Assembly (NCBI GenBank): GCA_021741145.1
Contig: JAIOYK010000015.1
Coordinates: 1-64,000, forward strand
Reading direction: 5' to 3'
Source of the DNA: Rhodospirillum sp.
GTDB lineage: Bacteria > Pseudomonadota > Alphaproteobacteria > Rhodospirillales > Rhodospirillaceae
DNA length: 64,000 bases
Position numbers and translations under genes: made by a program. Below, piece by piece: positions 16,934 to 24,664 of this stretch. The notes under the pieces are model-generated. The model saw nothing but the letters and a program-made list of their open reading frames with translations. It made no database searches and was not told the origin of the DNA. The stretch's first letter is position 1; every line of letters starts with the position of its first letter.

Positions 16934-19687
16934 TTATTGGGCGGGTTCCTTGGCCGCGTCTCGCGCGGCCTTGGCCTCGAGTTCCTGCTTGATGACTTCC
17001 GGAAGGGCGGGCACTCTGAAGATCCGGACGCCACAGGCATTATGGATGGCGTTGAGGATCGCCGGATGCGGCGCGGTCAGCGGGGCTTCACCGACGCCAG
17101 CCGCCCCAAAGGGTCCGAGATCCCGAGGTGTTTCGAGGTAGAGAATCTCGATATCATCCGGCACGTCCTTCGGATAGGGGATCCCGCAATCCATCAGGTT
17201 GTTGTGGACTTCCAGATCCTCGAAATCCTCGGTCAGAGCCAGACCAATACCCTGGGCCAGACCGCCATAGATCTGCCCATCCACCGTGGCTTTGTTGATG
17301 ATGGTGCCGACATCGACCGAGGTGGTGAATTTGACCACCTTGACCTCGCCGGTTTCCACCTCGACCTCCACTTCCGGCATGAACACCTCGTACATGTAGA
17401 CCGGGAAGGGCGAGCCTTGCGCCGTGTCGGGGGAGCAGTCGGTGCAGGCCGCGGCCACCCAGTTCCCGTCATAGACCAGAGGGATGCCATCGGCGACCAT
17501 TTCGTCGTAGGTCCGGTAGGTTCCATCCGGCTTCTTCATGGCATTGAGCAGCATCTCGGCGGCCACCCGGGTCGCGTTGCCGGTGAAGACGTTGGACCGG
17601 CTGCCTCCAGCGGGACCGGAGTTCGGGCCATTGGTGTCATTCATGACCAGCTTGATGCGCTCGGGCGTGATACCGGCTTGACGCAACACCTCGTGGGCCA
17701 TGGTCAAGGTGCCCAGGTCGGCCCCCTGTCCATGATCTTCCCAGGCGTTGTAGATGGTGACACCTTCCGGAGTCATCTCGGCGCGGGCGTTGGAACTATC
17801 GGGACCGTCCAGGCCGCATCCGTAGATGCCCAGGGCGATGCCCACGCCCCGCTTGACCGTGTCGGTGGACAATTCGGCGCAGCGCTTCTTGGCCTCCTCG
17901 TACTTCGGTCGCAGCATGTCGAACAGCTGGGTCATCACCAGCACCTCGGGCTTTTGACCGGTCGGCGTGGTGGAGGTTTCATTATACAGGTTCTTGAAAC
18001 GGAACTCGAAGGGATCCTCGCCCATCTTCTCCGCCAGGATATCGATGGCGGTTTCCGAAGCGAGGAAAGCCTGCGGCGACCCATAGGCGCGGAAGGCGGA
18101 TCCCCAGGCGTGGTTGGTGGCCACGGTGCGGCCATGACCGCGGATGTTCTCCAGATGATACCCGGCGCCGGTGAACTGGGCTTGACGCAGGGTCACCAGG
18201 TCGCCGAATTCCGAATAGGGGCCATGGTCCAGCCACCAGTCGGTTTCCATCGCCGTCAGCTTGCCACCCTCGTCGCAGGCCAGCCGGATGTTGATGTTGG
18301 CCGGGCTGCGTTTCCCGGTGTAGGTGATGTTCTGATATTGGTCGTAAATCAGGGAGACGGGCTTTTGGGTGGCCAAGGCGGCCACGCCCAGCAGGGCTTC
18401 CATGGTCGGCGAGAATTTGTAACCGAAGGTCCCGCCCGTCGGGTTCTGGATCAGGCGCAGCTTGTCCGGTTCGATCCCGAGACCCGGGCAGATCATGGCG
18501 TGGTGCAGATGCACGCCGATGCTCTTGGACATGATGGTCAGGACGCCGTCGTCGTCGATGAAGGCCTGGCCACAATCGGGTTCCAGATGCAGGTGGGGCT
18601 GGCGGCTACAATAGGTGGTGATATCGACCGTCGCCGCGGCCTTGGCGAAGAGCGGCTTGGTGTCCTCGCCCTTGACCACGCCCTGTTCGTAGTAGGCGTT
18701 GGGCACGCCCGGGTGGATTTGCAGGGCGTCCGGCGCCAGGGCATCGAAGCCGGACATGTAGGCGGGCAGGACATCCAGGTCCACGGTGACCTTTTCGGCG
18801 GCGGCGCGGGCATGGGCCTCCGTATCGGCGGCGACGATGGCGATCGCGTCACCGAACTGGAAGACCTTGTCCTTGCAGAGGATGGGACGGTCCCATCCAT
18901 CGCCCTTGTTGGTGGGGAAGGTGATCAGGCCCGTGATGGCGTTGCGGCCGCTCACGTCCTTCCAGGTCAGAACCTTCTCGACACCGGGCATGCTCTCGGC
19001 CTCGGATGTGTCGATCCCCTTGATCAGGGCATGGGACACCTTGGCCTGGACCAGGGCCAGGTGCAGTGTTCCCTCGGGCATGCGCAGGGTTATGTCCGCG
19101 CCGAAATCCCAGGTGCCGGTGACCTTGGCCTCGGCGGACGGGCGGATGTGCTTGGTGCCCAGGATGGACCCGTCTTCCTTGGGCTTGGGCATGATTTCCG
19201 CCACGGTCTTGTCGCCCCGCAGGATGGCCGCGGCGTCCATGACCGCGTCGACCAGCGGTTTGTAGCCCGTGCAACGGCAGAGGTTGCGGTTCCGGTTGAA
19301 CCAGGCGCGGACCTCGGTCCGGGTCGGGCTGGTGTTCTTTTCCAGCAGAACCTTGGCGGACATGATGAAGCCCGGGGTGCAAATCCCGCACTGGGCGCTG
19401 CCATGGGCCATCCAGGCCACTTGCAGGGGATGCAGGTTGCCCGGGGTACCGACACCTTCGATGGTGGTGATTCGGGCACCCTCCTTAAGGTCCTTCACGG
19501 GCTTGTTGCAGGACCGGATAGGCTTGTTGTCGATGATGACGGTGCAGGATCCACATTGACCGTCGTCGCAACAGACCTTGCAGCCCGTCAGCAGCATTTG
19601 CTTGCGCAGGACATCGGCCAGGGAACTCTCCGGGTCGGCGACGACCCAGCGATCCACGCCGTTTACGTTCAACGTTATGCGTTTCAT
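16934..19687 (-). CDS. mop: Molybdenum aldehyde oxidoreductase (MOP type)
   Basis: A 917-residue single-chain enzyme of the xanthine oxidase family without a flavin domain, oxidising aldehydes to acids. Two [2Fe-2S] domains come first: C40, C45, C48, C60 for the plant-type cluster and C100, C103, C137, C139 for the second. As I recall, these numbers are identical to those of D. gigas MOP (907 residues). The molybdenum domains follow, with the catalytic glutamate in GVGEAPLT near residue 867 (Glu869 in D. gigas). The cofactor should be molybdopterin cytosine dinucleotide. AGGAGA precedes ATG 19687. The absence of FAD means electrons must leave through the [2Fe-2S] clusters, and a ferredoxin gene lies about 1 kb upstream in the same block. 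Confidence 0.95.
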   Translation of the reverse strand: MKRITLNVNGVDRWVVADPESSLADVLRKQMLLTGCKVCCDDGQCGSCTVIIDNKPIRSCNKPVKDLKEGARITTIEGVGTPGNLHPLQVAWMAHGSAQCGICTPGFIMSAKVLLEKNTSPTRTEVRAWFNRNRNLCRCTGYKPLVDAVMDAAAILRGDKTVAEIMPKPKEDGSILGTKHIRPSAEAKVTGTWDFGADITLRMPEGTLHLALVQAKVSHALIKGIDTSEAESMPGVEKVLTWKDVSGRNAITGLITFPTNKGDGWDRPILCKDKVFQFGDAIAIVAADTEAHARAAAEKVTVDLDVLPAYMSGFDALAPDALQIHPGVPNAYYEQGVVKGEDTKPLFAKAAATVDITTYCSRQPHLHLEPDCGQAFIDDDGVLTIMSKSIGVHLHHAMICPGLGIEPDKLRLIQNPTGGTFGYKFSPTMEALLGVAALATQKPVSLIYDQYQNITYTGKRSPANINIRLACDEGGKLTAMETDWWLDHGPYSEFGDLVTLRQAQFTGAGYHLENIRGHGRTVATNHAWGSAFRAYGSPQAFLASETAIDILAEKMGEDPFEFRFKNLYNETSTTPTGQKPEVLVMTQLFDMLRPKYEEAKKRCAELSTDTVKRGVGIALGIYGCGLDGPDSSNARAEMTPEGVTIYNAWEDHGQGADLGTLTMAHEVLRQAGITPERIKLVMNDTNGPNSGPAGGSRSNVFTGNATRVAAEMLLNAMKKPDGTYRTYDEMVADGIPLVYDGNWVAAACTDCSPDTAQGSPFPVYMYEVFMPEVEVEVETGEVKVVKFTTSVDVGTIINKATVDGQIYGGLAQGIGLALTEDFEDLEVHNNLMDCGIPYPKDVPDDIEILYLETPRDLGPFGAAGVGEAPLTAPHPAILNAIHNACGVRIFRVPALPEVIKQELEAKAARDAAKEPAQ

Positions 19688-19782
19688 GGTCTTTCTCCTA
19701 TCAGGCGGTGGGACAGTCCCGATCCGCCCCCAAGAATTCTCGAACGGGTCCCCGCTTGGGGCCCTCGAGGATCCGAGGTCCG

Positions 19783-20652
19783 TTATGCAAGGGCTCGCTT
19801 ATCCTCGTCCCCGTCCTCGATGGTCGCGGCGGGGGAAGGGTGGTCGAGATCGGAAATGGTTCGGCTCGCCGTTTTCAGGGCACGGCCGCCACGGACATGG
19901 GCGATCATTTCGGCGAGCACCGCGACCGCGATTTCCTCGGGAGTGTCGGCCCCGATATCCAGGCCAACGGGGGCGTGCACGCGGTTCAGCCGGTCCGACG
20001 GTGTTCCCGCGGTCAACAACTTGCTTCGGACCGTCTGGATTTTCCGTTTCGATCCGATCATACCGATATACCCCGCGGAGGTGGTCACGGCCCAGGTCAG
20101 GACCTCCGCGTCGAAGACGTGCCCGTGGGTGGCGATGAAGACCATCGAGCGGGAATTGGGCGCCAATCCCGCCATCGTTTTCGACCAGGGACCCGCATGG
20201 ACTTTCCGCGCCCAGGGGAACCGTTCGGCGTTGGCGAACTCCGGCCGGTCGTCGATGATTTCCACCTCGTACCCGATCCGATGGGCGAATTCGGCGGTAA
20301 CCAGACCGACATGTCCGCCACCGAACAGGTAGAGGGAGATCGCCGGGAGGTAGGGCTCCACGAAGACGTCGAGGCTCCCGCCACAAACCATGCCGCTGTC
20401 CAGCAGGGGATTGTCGTGCAGATTGAAGGAAATCATCCGGGGGGTGCCGGTCTTCATGATCTCCCGGGCCTCGGCGATGACCTTGCCCTCGGCGAGGCCT
20501 CCGCCAACCGTGCCGGCGATGCTTCCGTCTTCGCGCACCAGCATTTTCGCGGTATTGGAAGCGGGAATCGACCCCTGTGCATTGACGATGGTCGCCAGGG
20601 CACAGGGCCGGCCCTCTTCCTGTTCCTTGATTAATTCCTTGAAGACATCCAT
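19783..20652 (-). CDS. XdhC/CoxI family molybdoenzyme maturation protein
   Basis: About 289 residues with the N-terminal XdhC_CoxI domain (CALATIVNAQGSIPAS, GTVGGGLAEGKV, SGMVCGGSLDVFVEP) and a C-terminal Rossmann domain (YLFGGGHVGLVTAEFAHRIG, IIDDRPEFANAERFPWA, GMIGSKRK, APVGLDIGADTPEEIAVAVLAE). XdhC binds molybdenum cofactor and helps sulfurate it before insertion into xanthine-oxidase-family enzymes, so its client should be the adjacent aldehyde oxidoreductase. The start at MDVFKEL (20652) is chosen because the 17-residue extension to 20703 is not domain-like. Confidence 0.9.
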   Translation of the reverse strand: MDVFKELIKEQEEGRPCALATIVNAQGSIPASNTAKMLVREDGSIAGTVGGGLAEGKVIAEAREIMKTGTPRMISFNLHDNPLLDSGMVCGGSLDVFVEPYLPAISLYLFGGGHVGLVTAEFAHRIGYEVEIIDDRPEFANAERFPWARKVHAGPWSKTMAGLAPNSRSMVFIATHGHVFDAEVLTWAVTTSAGYIGMIGSKRKIQTVRSKLLTAGTPSDRLNRVHAPVGLDIGADTPEEIAVAVLAEMIAHVRGGRALKTASRTISDLDHPSPAATIEDGDEDKRALA

Positions 20653-20740
20653 GAGGGAGGTCCCTTTCGCCGAGGGCTCGTGGGTGGGGCGATCGTGCGC
20701 CATCCATCTCCGAGCGCCTGATTGTGTCCTGGCGTTGACG

Positions 20741-20932
20741 TCAGATTTGCTCGATCGCGCCCGATTGGCAGACGTCGACGCATTGGGGTTCGTCGAAGTC
20801 GCCCTGGCATTCCTTGCACTTGTCGGGATTGATGGAATAGTGCTTGCCCTTGCGGGTGATGGCCTTGTTCGGGCAGACGTCGATGCAGGACCCGCAGGAT
20901 TGGCAGATGGTCATGTCGATCTTGTAAGCCAT
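20741..20932 (-). CDS. 2[4Fe-4S] ferredoxin, Allochromatium type
   Basis: 63 residues with two clusters: C10, C13, C16, C20 (CQSCGSCIDVC) and C39, C42, C51, C55. The second motif has the eight-residue insert (CxxCx8CxxxC) that marks the Allochromatium vinosum/YfhL type, known for very low cluster potentials. It sits between the hydrogenase large subunit gene (52 bp) and xdhC-mop, on the same strand. This is exactly where a carrier from aldehyde oxidoreductase to hydrogenase would be expected; in R. rubrum the analogous carrier is CooF. Confidence 0.93.
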   Translation of the reverse strand: MAYKIDMTICQSCGSCIDVCPNKAITRKGKHYSINPDKCKECQGDFDEPQCVDVCQSGAIEQI

Positions 20933-20984
20933 TGTTTTTCTCCTCGTTCGCTTGGATCCGGCGGGTTTCGTCGGTTCGGCGCGG

Positions 20985-22082
20985 TTAGCGTTCCGTGCAG
21001 GAAATGCACGGGTCGATGCTGTTCACGATGATGGCGATGTCCGCCACCTTGGCGCCGTTCAGCATGAAGGTCAGGGCGTCCCAGTTCGGGAAGCTTGGAA
21101 CCCGCCATTTCAGGCGTTCGGGTTCCTCGGTTTCGCCCGTTTTCAGGTAGTAGAGCAGCTCTCCCCTGGGGGCTTCGCTGCGGGAAACGGCTCGGCCCGG
21201 CGGAATTTCCGGAATCTCTCCCAGGTTCACCGGCCCGTCTGGCAGGTCCTTCAGCGCGGCTCTTAGGATGCGGATGGCATCAAGGGCCTCGTGCAGGCGG
21301 ATCAGCGCCCGGGACCAGACGTCGCCCTCTTCCAAAACCAGAACCTCCGGGGGCAGGCGGTCATAGACGTGGTAGGGGGCTGCTTCCCGGATGTCGTGGT
21401 GAAGGCCGCTGGCCCGGGCCACCGGTCCGACGACGCCACAGGCTTCCGCGTCGTCCGTTCTCAGGACACCCACCTCGCGCGTGCGCCTCTGGATCGACCC
21501 GTTGGTCTTGTAGGTGCTCAGTATCTCCCGGATTTTCGGTTCCAGTCTGTCCAGGGAGGCGACGAAGATATCGGTCGTTTCCCCGTCCAGGTCATAGCGC
21601 GTGCCGCCGATACAGATCGCCCCCAGGTTCATCCGGTTGCCGAAAACGGCTTCCTTCAGATCCTGGGCGTCCTCCCGCACCTGCATCACATGCATGAACA
21701 GGGCTTCGTACCCCACGAGGTGGGCGAGGATGGCGACATTGAACAGATTGGACGCCACGCGTTTCAACTCGCCAGCAATCACCCGCAGGTAGGCCCCGCG
21801 TTCGGGAACCTTCAGGCCGCCGATGGTCTCGACCGCCAGGGCGAAGGATTCCGGATGGCTGTTGGAGCAGAGCGAACAGATGCGTTCGGTTAGAACAACG
21901 TTCTGGGCCAGGCTTCGTTTGGTCGCCAGGTATTCGATACCCCGGTGAACATGCCCGGCGTTGATGTCGACCCCGGTAATGGTCTCGCCCTCGACGTCCA
22001 CGCGGAAGTACATGGGCTCTTCCAGCGCGACATGCAGGGGACCCACCGGGATGGTGAAGCTTTCCGATAGGGACGCGCTCAT
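20985..22082 (-). CDS. Energy-converting [NiFe] hydrogenase large subunit, CooH-like
   Basis: A 365-residue catalytic subunit. Both nickel-binding CxxC motifs are intact: ERICSLCSNSH (C69, C72) and DPCISC (C359, C362), so it is a real hydrogenase and not a NuoD homologue. The protein ends three residues after the last Cys (TER), with no C-terminal extension. CooH-type subunits therefore need no endopeptidase cleavage, and none is encoded here. It evolves H2 using electrons from the ferredoxin via the CooL- and CooX-like subunits. The start overlaps the upstream stop by 4 bp. Confidence 0.95.
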   Translation of the reverse strand: MSASLSESFTIPVGPLHVALEEPMYFRVDVEGETITGVDINAGHVHRGIEYLATKRSLAQNVVLTERICSLCSNSHPESFALAVETIGGLKVPERGAYLRVIAGELKRVASNLFNVAILAHLVGYEALFMHVMQVREDAQDLKEAVFGNRMNLGAICIGGTRYDLDGETTDIFVASLDRLEPKIREILSTYKTNGSIQRRTREVGVLRTDDAEACGVVGPVARASGLHHDIREAAPYHVYDRLPPEVLVLEEGDVWSRALIRLHEALDAIRILRAALKDLPDGPVNLGEIPEIPPGRAVSRSEAPRGELLYYLKTGETEEPERLKWRVPSFPNWDALTFMLNGAKVADIAIIVNSIDPCISCTER

Positions 22083-22726
22083 GACTCACCTGCCTTCGCC
22101 GCGGCCGTGACTTTGCTCCACAGCTCCTGGGTGCTCGCCGCGTTCGCCAGGGTGGAAAAGGGGATCAGGCGTTCCAGGACGGCGGGATCGATGGACTTGT
22201 CCAGGAACAGCCGGCGGGGATTGGGGTGGCCGGAAAAGACCATGCCGTAGAGTTCCATGATCTCCCGCTCCGGCCAGTCGGCGGTCCGGAAGAGGGGGGT
22301 CAGAGAGGGTAGACTTCCGGACTGGGGGACATGGACGATGAGGTTGACGATGTCCCCCTGCACGGCGAAGTGATAGATGATCTCGTAGGAGGTTCCGTCC
22401 ATCGACGTGCCGCCGAAGGTCAGGGCGGGGGCGGGTGGTGCTGTCTCGTTCTCCTCTTCACCCTCTGTTTCTTCATCCTCTTCCTCGTCTTCCTCCTCCT
22501 CGTCGGGTTTCGGGGGTTGGGAGGCGGTGACCATAACCAAGCGGGCCTTCTGGTTTCGGAACAGGGTGGCGAGGGGAACGAGGTCCTCGCTGTTGGCGAG
22601 TTCACACCATAGGACGGTGACGCCATGGGCATCGGTGGCCGAGTCAATGGCCAAGTCGCGGGTCGCTAATGCTCTGAGGTCCGTCACAAAATTCGGAGAC
22701 CGGATCATCGATGGAAGGTCTGTCAT
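22079..22726 (-). CDS. CooU/NuoC-like hydrogenase subunit with acidic insert
   Basis: About 215 residues, equivalent to the 30-kDa (NuoC) subunit: the family signature is the late WPEREIMELYGMVFSGHPNPRRLFLD. In the N-terminal half there is a run of almost only Asp and Glu (about residues 76-95, within PKPDEEEEDEEEDEE), then a Pro-rich stretch. This is unusual for the family and splits the domain. AGGAGG precedes ATG 22726, so the longer open frame to 22774 is not used. It overlaps both neighbours by 4 bp. Confidence 0.9.
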   Translation of the reverse strand: MTDLPSMIRSPNFVTDLRALATRDLAIDSATDAHGVTVLWCELANSEDLVPLATLFRNQKARLVMVTASQPPKPDEEEEDEEEDEETEGEEENETAPPAPALTFGGTSMDGTSYEIIYHFAVQGDIVNLIVHVPQSGSLPSLTPLFRTADWPEREIMELYGMVFSGHPNPRRLFLDKSIDPAVLERLIPFSTLANAASTQELWSKVTAAAKAGES

Positions 22727-23226
22727 GTCCGGGTCCTCCTGGCCTTGATGAATTTCGCTCGGCATTTCGGGCAAAGGGCTCTTAGCTCCCCGGCCTCTTC
22801 GGCGGACAGGGCTGGTGTGATCCCGGCGGTGGCGGGCGCGCTATCCAGGGCCTTGCCCCCACAACTCGGGCAGACTTTGAACGGGATGAGCCCGTGTTCC
22901 ACGGCGCTGAATTTGTCCGCCTGGCCATGGGCGAGGTGCCAATCGACCGTTTGGTGGATGGCGCCTGTCGGACAGTGGAATTCGCAATTGCCGCAGAAAA
23001 CGCAGCTGTCATGCCAGCAGTCGAACTCCAGACCGTCCTTGGTCCGGGTGAAGCGGATGGCGCCAGCGGGGCAGACCCGCTCGCACTGACGGCAAGCCTC
23101 GCAGGTGACGGGGTCGAAGGCGATCTTGCCCCGGAAGCGCTTGGCCGTGGGAGCCGGCTTGAAGGGGAAGGGGTCCGTGTAGGGTCCCTCGATCAGATTG
23201 CGGGCGAACAGGCTCAGGAAATTCAT
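22723..23226 (-). CDS. CooX/NuoI-like 2[4Fe-4S] subunit
   Basis: 167 residues. Two 4Fe-4S motifs bring electrons to the small subunit: CEACRQCERVCPAGAI and CVFCGNCEFHCPTGAI. The C-terminal 50 residues add two CxxC pairs (VCPSCGG and LCPKCRA), likely a zinc ribbon. GAGGAGA stands before ATG 23226; the frame open to 23283 overlaps the CooL-like gene and is not expected to be used. This is the likely docking point for the ferredoxin encoded downstream. Confidence 0.92.
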   Translation of the reverse strand: MNFLSLFARNLIEGPYTDPFPFKPAPTAKRFRGKIAFDPVTCEACRQCERVCPAGAIRFTRTKDGLEFDCWHDSCVFCGNCEFHCPTGAIHQTVDWHLAHGQADKFSAVEHGLIPFKVCPSCGGKALDSAPATAGITPALSAEEAGELRALCPKCRAKFIKARRTRT

Positions 23227-23236
23227 GATTCTCTCC

Positions 23237-23674
23237 TCACAACCTATCGCGCCAGATCGCGACGGCTTGGGCGATACCCTCAATGATTGCCTGGGGGCGC
23301 GGCGGGCAGCCGGGCACGTTGACGTCCACGGGGAAGTACTGGTCGATGGGCGCGAGGATGGCGTAGCTCTCCCGGAAGATCCCGCCAGAGATGGGGCAAA
23401 CGCCCACCGCCACGGTGACCTTGGGGTCGGGGATCTCGGCGAAGACCTTCAGGGCGGCGTCGACCACGCCCCGGGTCAGCGGGCCGGAAATCAGCACGAT
23501 GTCCGCGTGGCGGGGGCTGCCGCAGTACTGGCAACCCAGGCGTTCGACGTCATAGCGGGGGATCAGGGCCGTGGTGGCCATTTCCACGTCGCAGCCGTTA
23601 CAGGATCCCGCGTTGATCCGGTAGATCCAGGGGGATTTCACGGCCATCGACTTCAATTTGGAGATCATGGTCAT
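23237..23674 (-). CDS. CooL/NuoB-like hydrogenase small subunit
   Basis: 145 residues, the single-cluster small subunit of energy-converting hydrogenases. The proximal [4Fe-4S] ligands are in SCNGCDVE, GCQYCGSPR, VGVCPISGG and VPGCPPRP. It sits between CooX- and CooH-like subunits in the complex and passes electrons to the Ni-Fe site. An alternative start two codons in (ATG 23668) is possible. Confidence 0.93.
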   Translation of the reverse strand: MTMISKLKSMAVKSPWIYRINAGSCNGCDVEMATTALIPRYDVERLGCQYCGSPRHADIVLISGPLTRGVVDAALKVFAEIPDPKVTVAVGVCPISGGIFRESYAILAPIDQYFPVDVNVPGCPPRPQAIIEGIAQAVAIWRDRL

Positions 23675-23690
23675 GGTGACGGGCTCCTTG

Positions 23691-24650
23691 TCAGGTCGCG
23701 AGGGCGACCGTCACCACACTCGCGGTGGCGAGCAGCAGCGGCCATTTCAGGAAGAAGGCGAAGGCTTGGTCGATCCGCATGCGGCCCATGGACAGGCGGA
23801 CCGCGGTCACGCCGAACTCCATCAGCAGGGTCAGTTCGAGCAGCCAGCCGAGGAAGCCCCAGACACCGCCCAGGTTCAGTGGCGCGAAGAGGGCGATGCC
23901 GAGACTCAGGACCACCACGGCCTTCAGGGCGGACATGACTTTGAAGAGACCCAGCGCGGGACCGGTGTACTCAAGCAGGGGGCCTTCCAGGACCTCGGTC
24001 TCGGCCTCCGGGATGTCGAAGGGGATGATGCCCAGGTTCGCGGGAAAGAACAGGGCGAAGGCGGCGAGTGCCGGCCACATCACGGGATCAAGCAGGAAGA
24101 TGCCGTTGGCGCGTTGGTAGGCGATGATTTCGGTCAGCGAGAAGGTCATCACCTCCCCCTGGGCCATGCCCACCCGCATGGCGACGGCGAGGACAACCAG
24201 GACGATTGGCGCTTCGTAGGCCAGCATCAAGGTCATCTCGCGGGAAAACCCGATCGCCCCATAGGGGGAGGCGGAGGAGGATCCGGCGATCATGAGGACG
24301 ACCGCGGGAATCATCAGGATGTAGAGCAAGACGATCAGGTTTCCGAGGATCGGATTGGGGTCGTAGACGCCGGACAAGGGGACCAAGGCGACCGCCAGCA
24401 GCATGGAGACCACACCGACCAAAGGCGCGCCGAGGAAGACCGGTTGATTGGCGAAGGTGGGCACCATGGTCCGTTTGAAGGCCAGTTTAATCAGGTCATA
24501 GAAGGGTTGCCGGAGCGGAGGTCCGATCCGACCCTGCAGGCGGGCGGCGACGCGCCGGTCCAACCCCTTGAGGATCAGTCCGAGGGCGAGGGCGAACAGA
24601 CCGCCGGGGAACAGGAAGACCGCGATAAGAATGCCGAGTTGCATGGACAT
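23691..24650 (-). CDS. CooK/NuoH-like membrane subunit
   Basis: A 319-residue membrane protein with about eight transmembrane helices, the anchor that couples the hydrophilic arm to ion pumping (NuoH/HycD family). Family traits visible are RLQGRIGPPLRQPFYDLIKL near the N terminus and the acidic loop NLGIIPFDIPEAETEVLEGP in the middle. GGAGGATT precedes the start. It is 14 bp after the cooM-like gene. Confidence 0.93.
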   Translation of the reverse strand: MSMQLGILIAVFLFPGGLFALALGLILKGLDRRVAARLQGRIGPPLRQPFYDLIKLAFKRTMVPTFANQPVFLGAPLVGVVSMLLAVALVPLSGVYDPNPILGNLIVLLYILMIPAVVLMIAGSSSASPYGAIGFSREMTLMLAYEAPIVLVVLAVAMRVGMAQGEVMTFSLTEIIAYQRANGIFLLDPVMWPALAAFALFFPANLGIIPFDIPEAETEVLEGPLLEYTGPALGLFKVMSALKAVVVLSLGIALFAPLNLGGVWGFLGWLLELTLLMEFGVTAVRLSMGRMRIDQAFAFFLKWPLLLATASVVTVALAT

Positions 24651-24664
24651 GGCCGAATCCTCCG

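Noticed and set aside
16937-20332. 1131-codon plus-strand open frame opposite mop and xdhC
   Set aside because: Antisense to genes with clear family motifs; composition typical of the mirror frame of high-GC coding sequence (rich in Gly, His, Asp, Val) and no motifs of its own.
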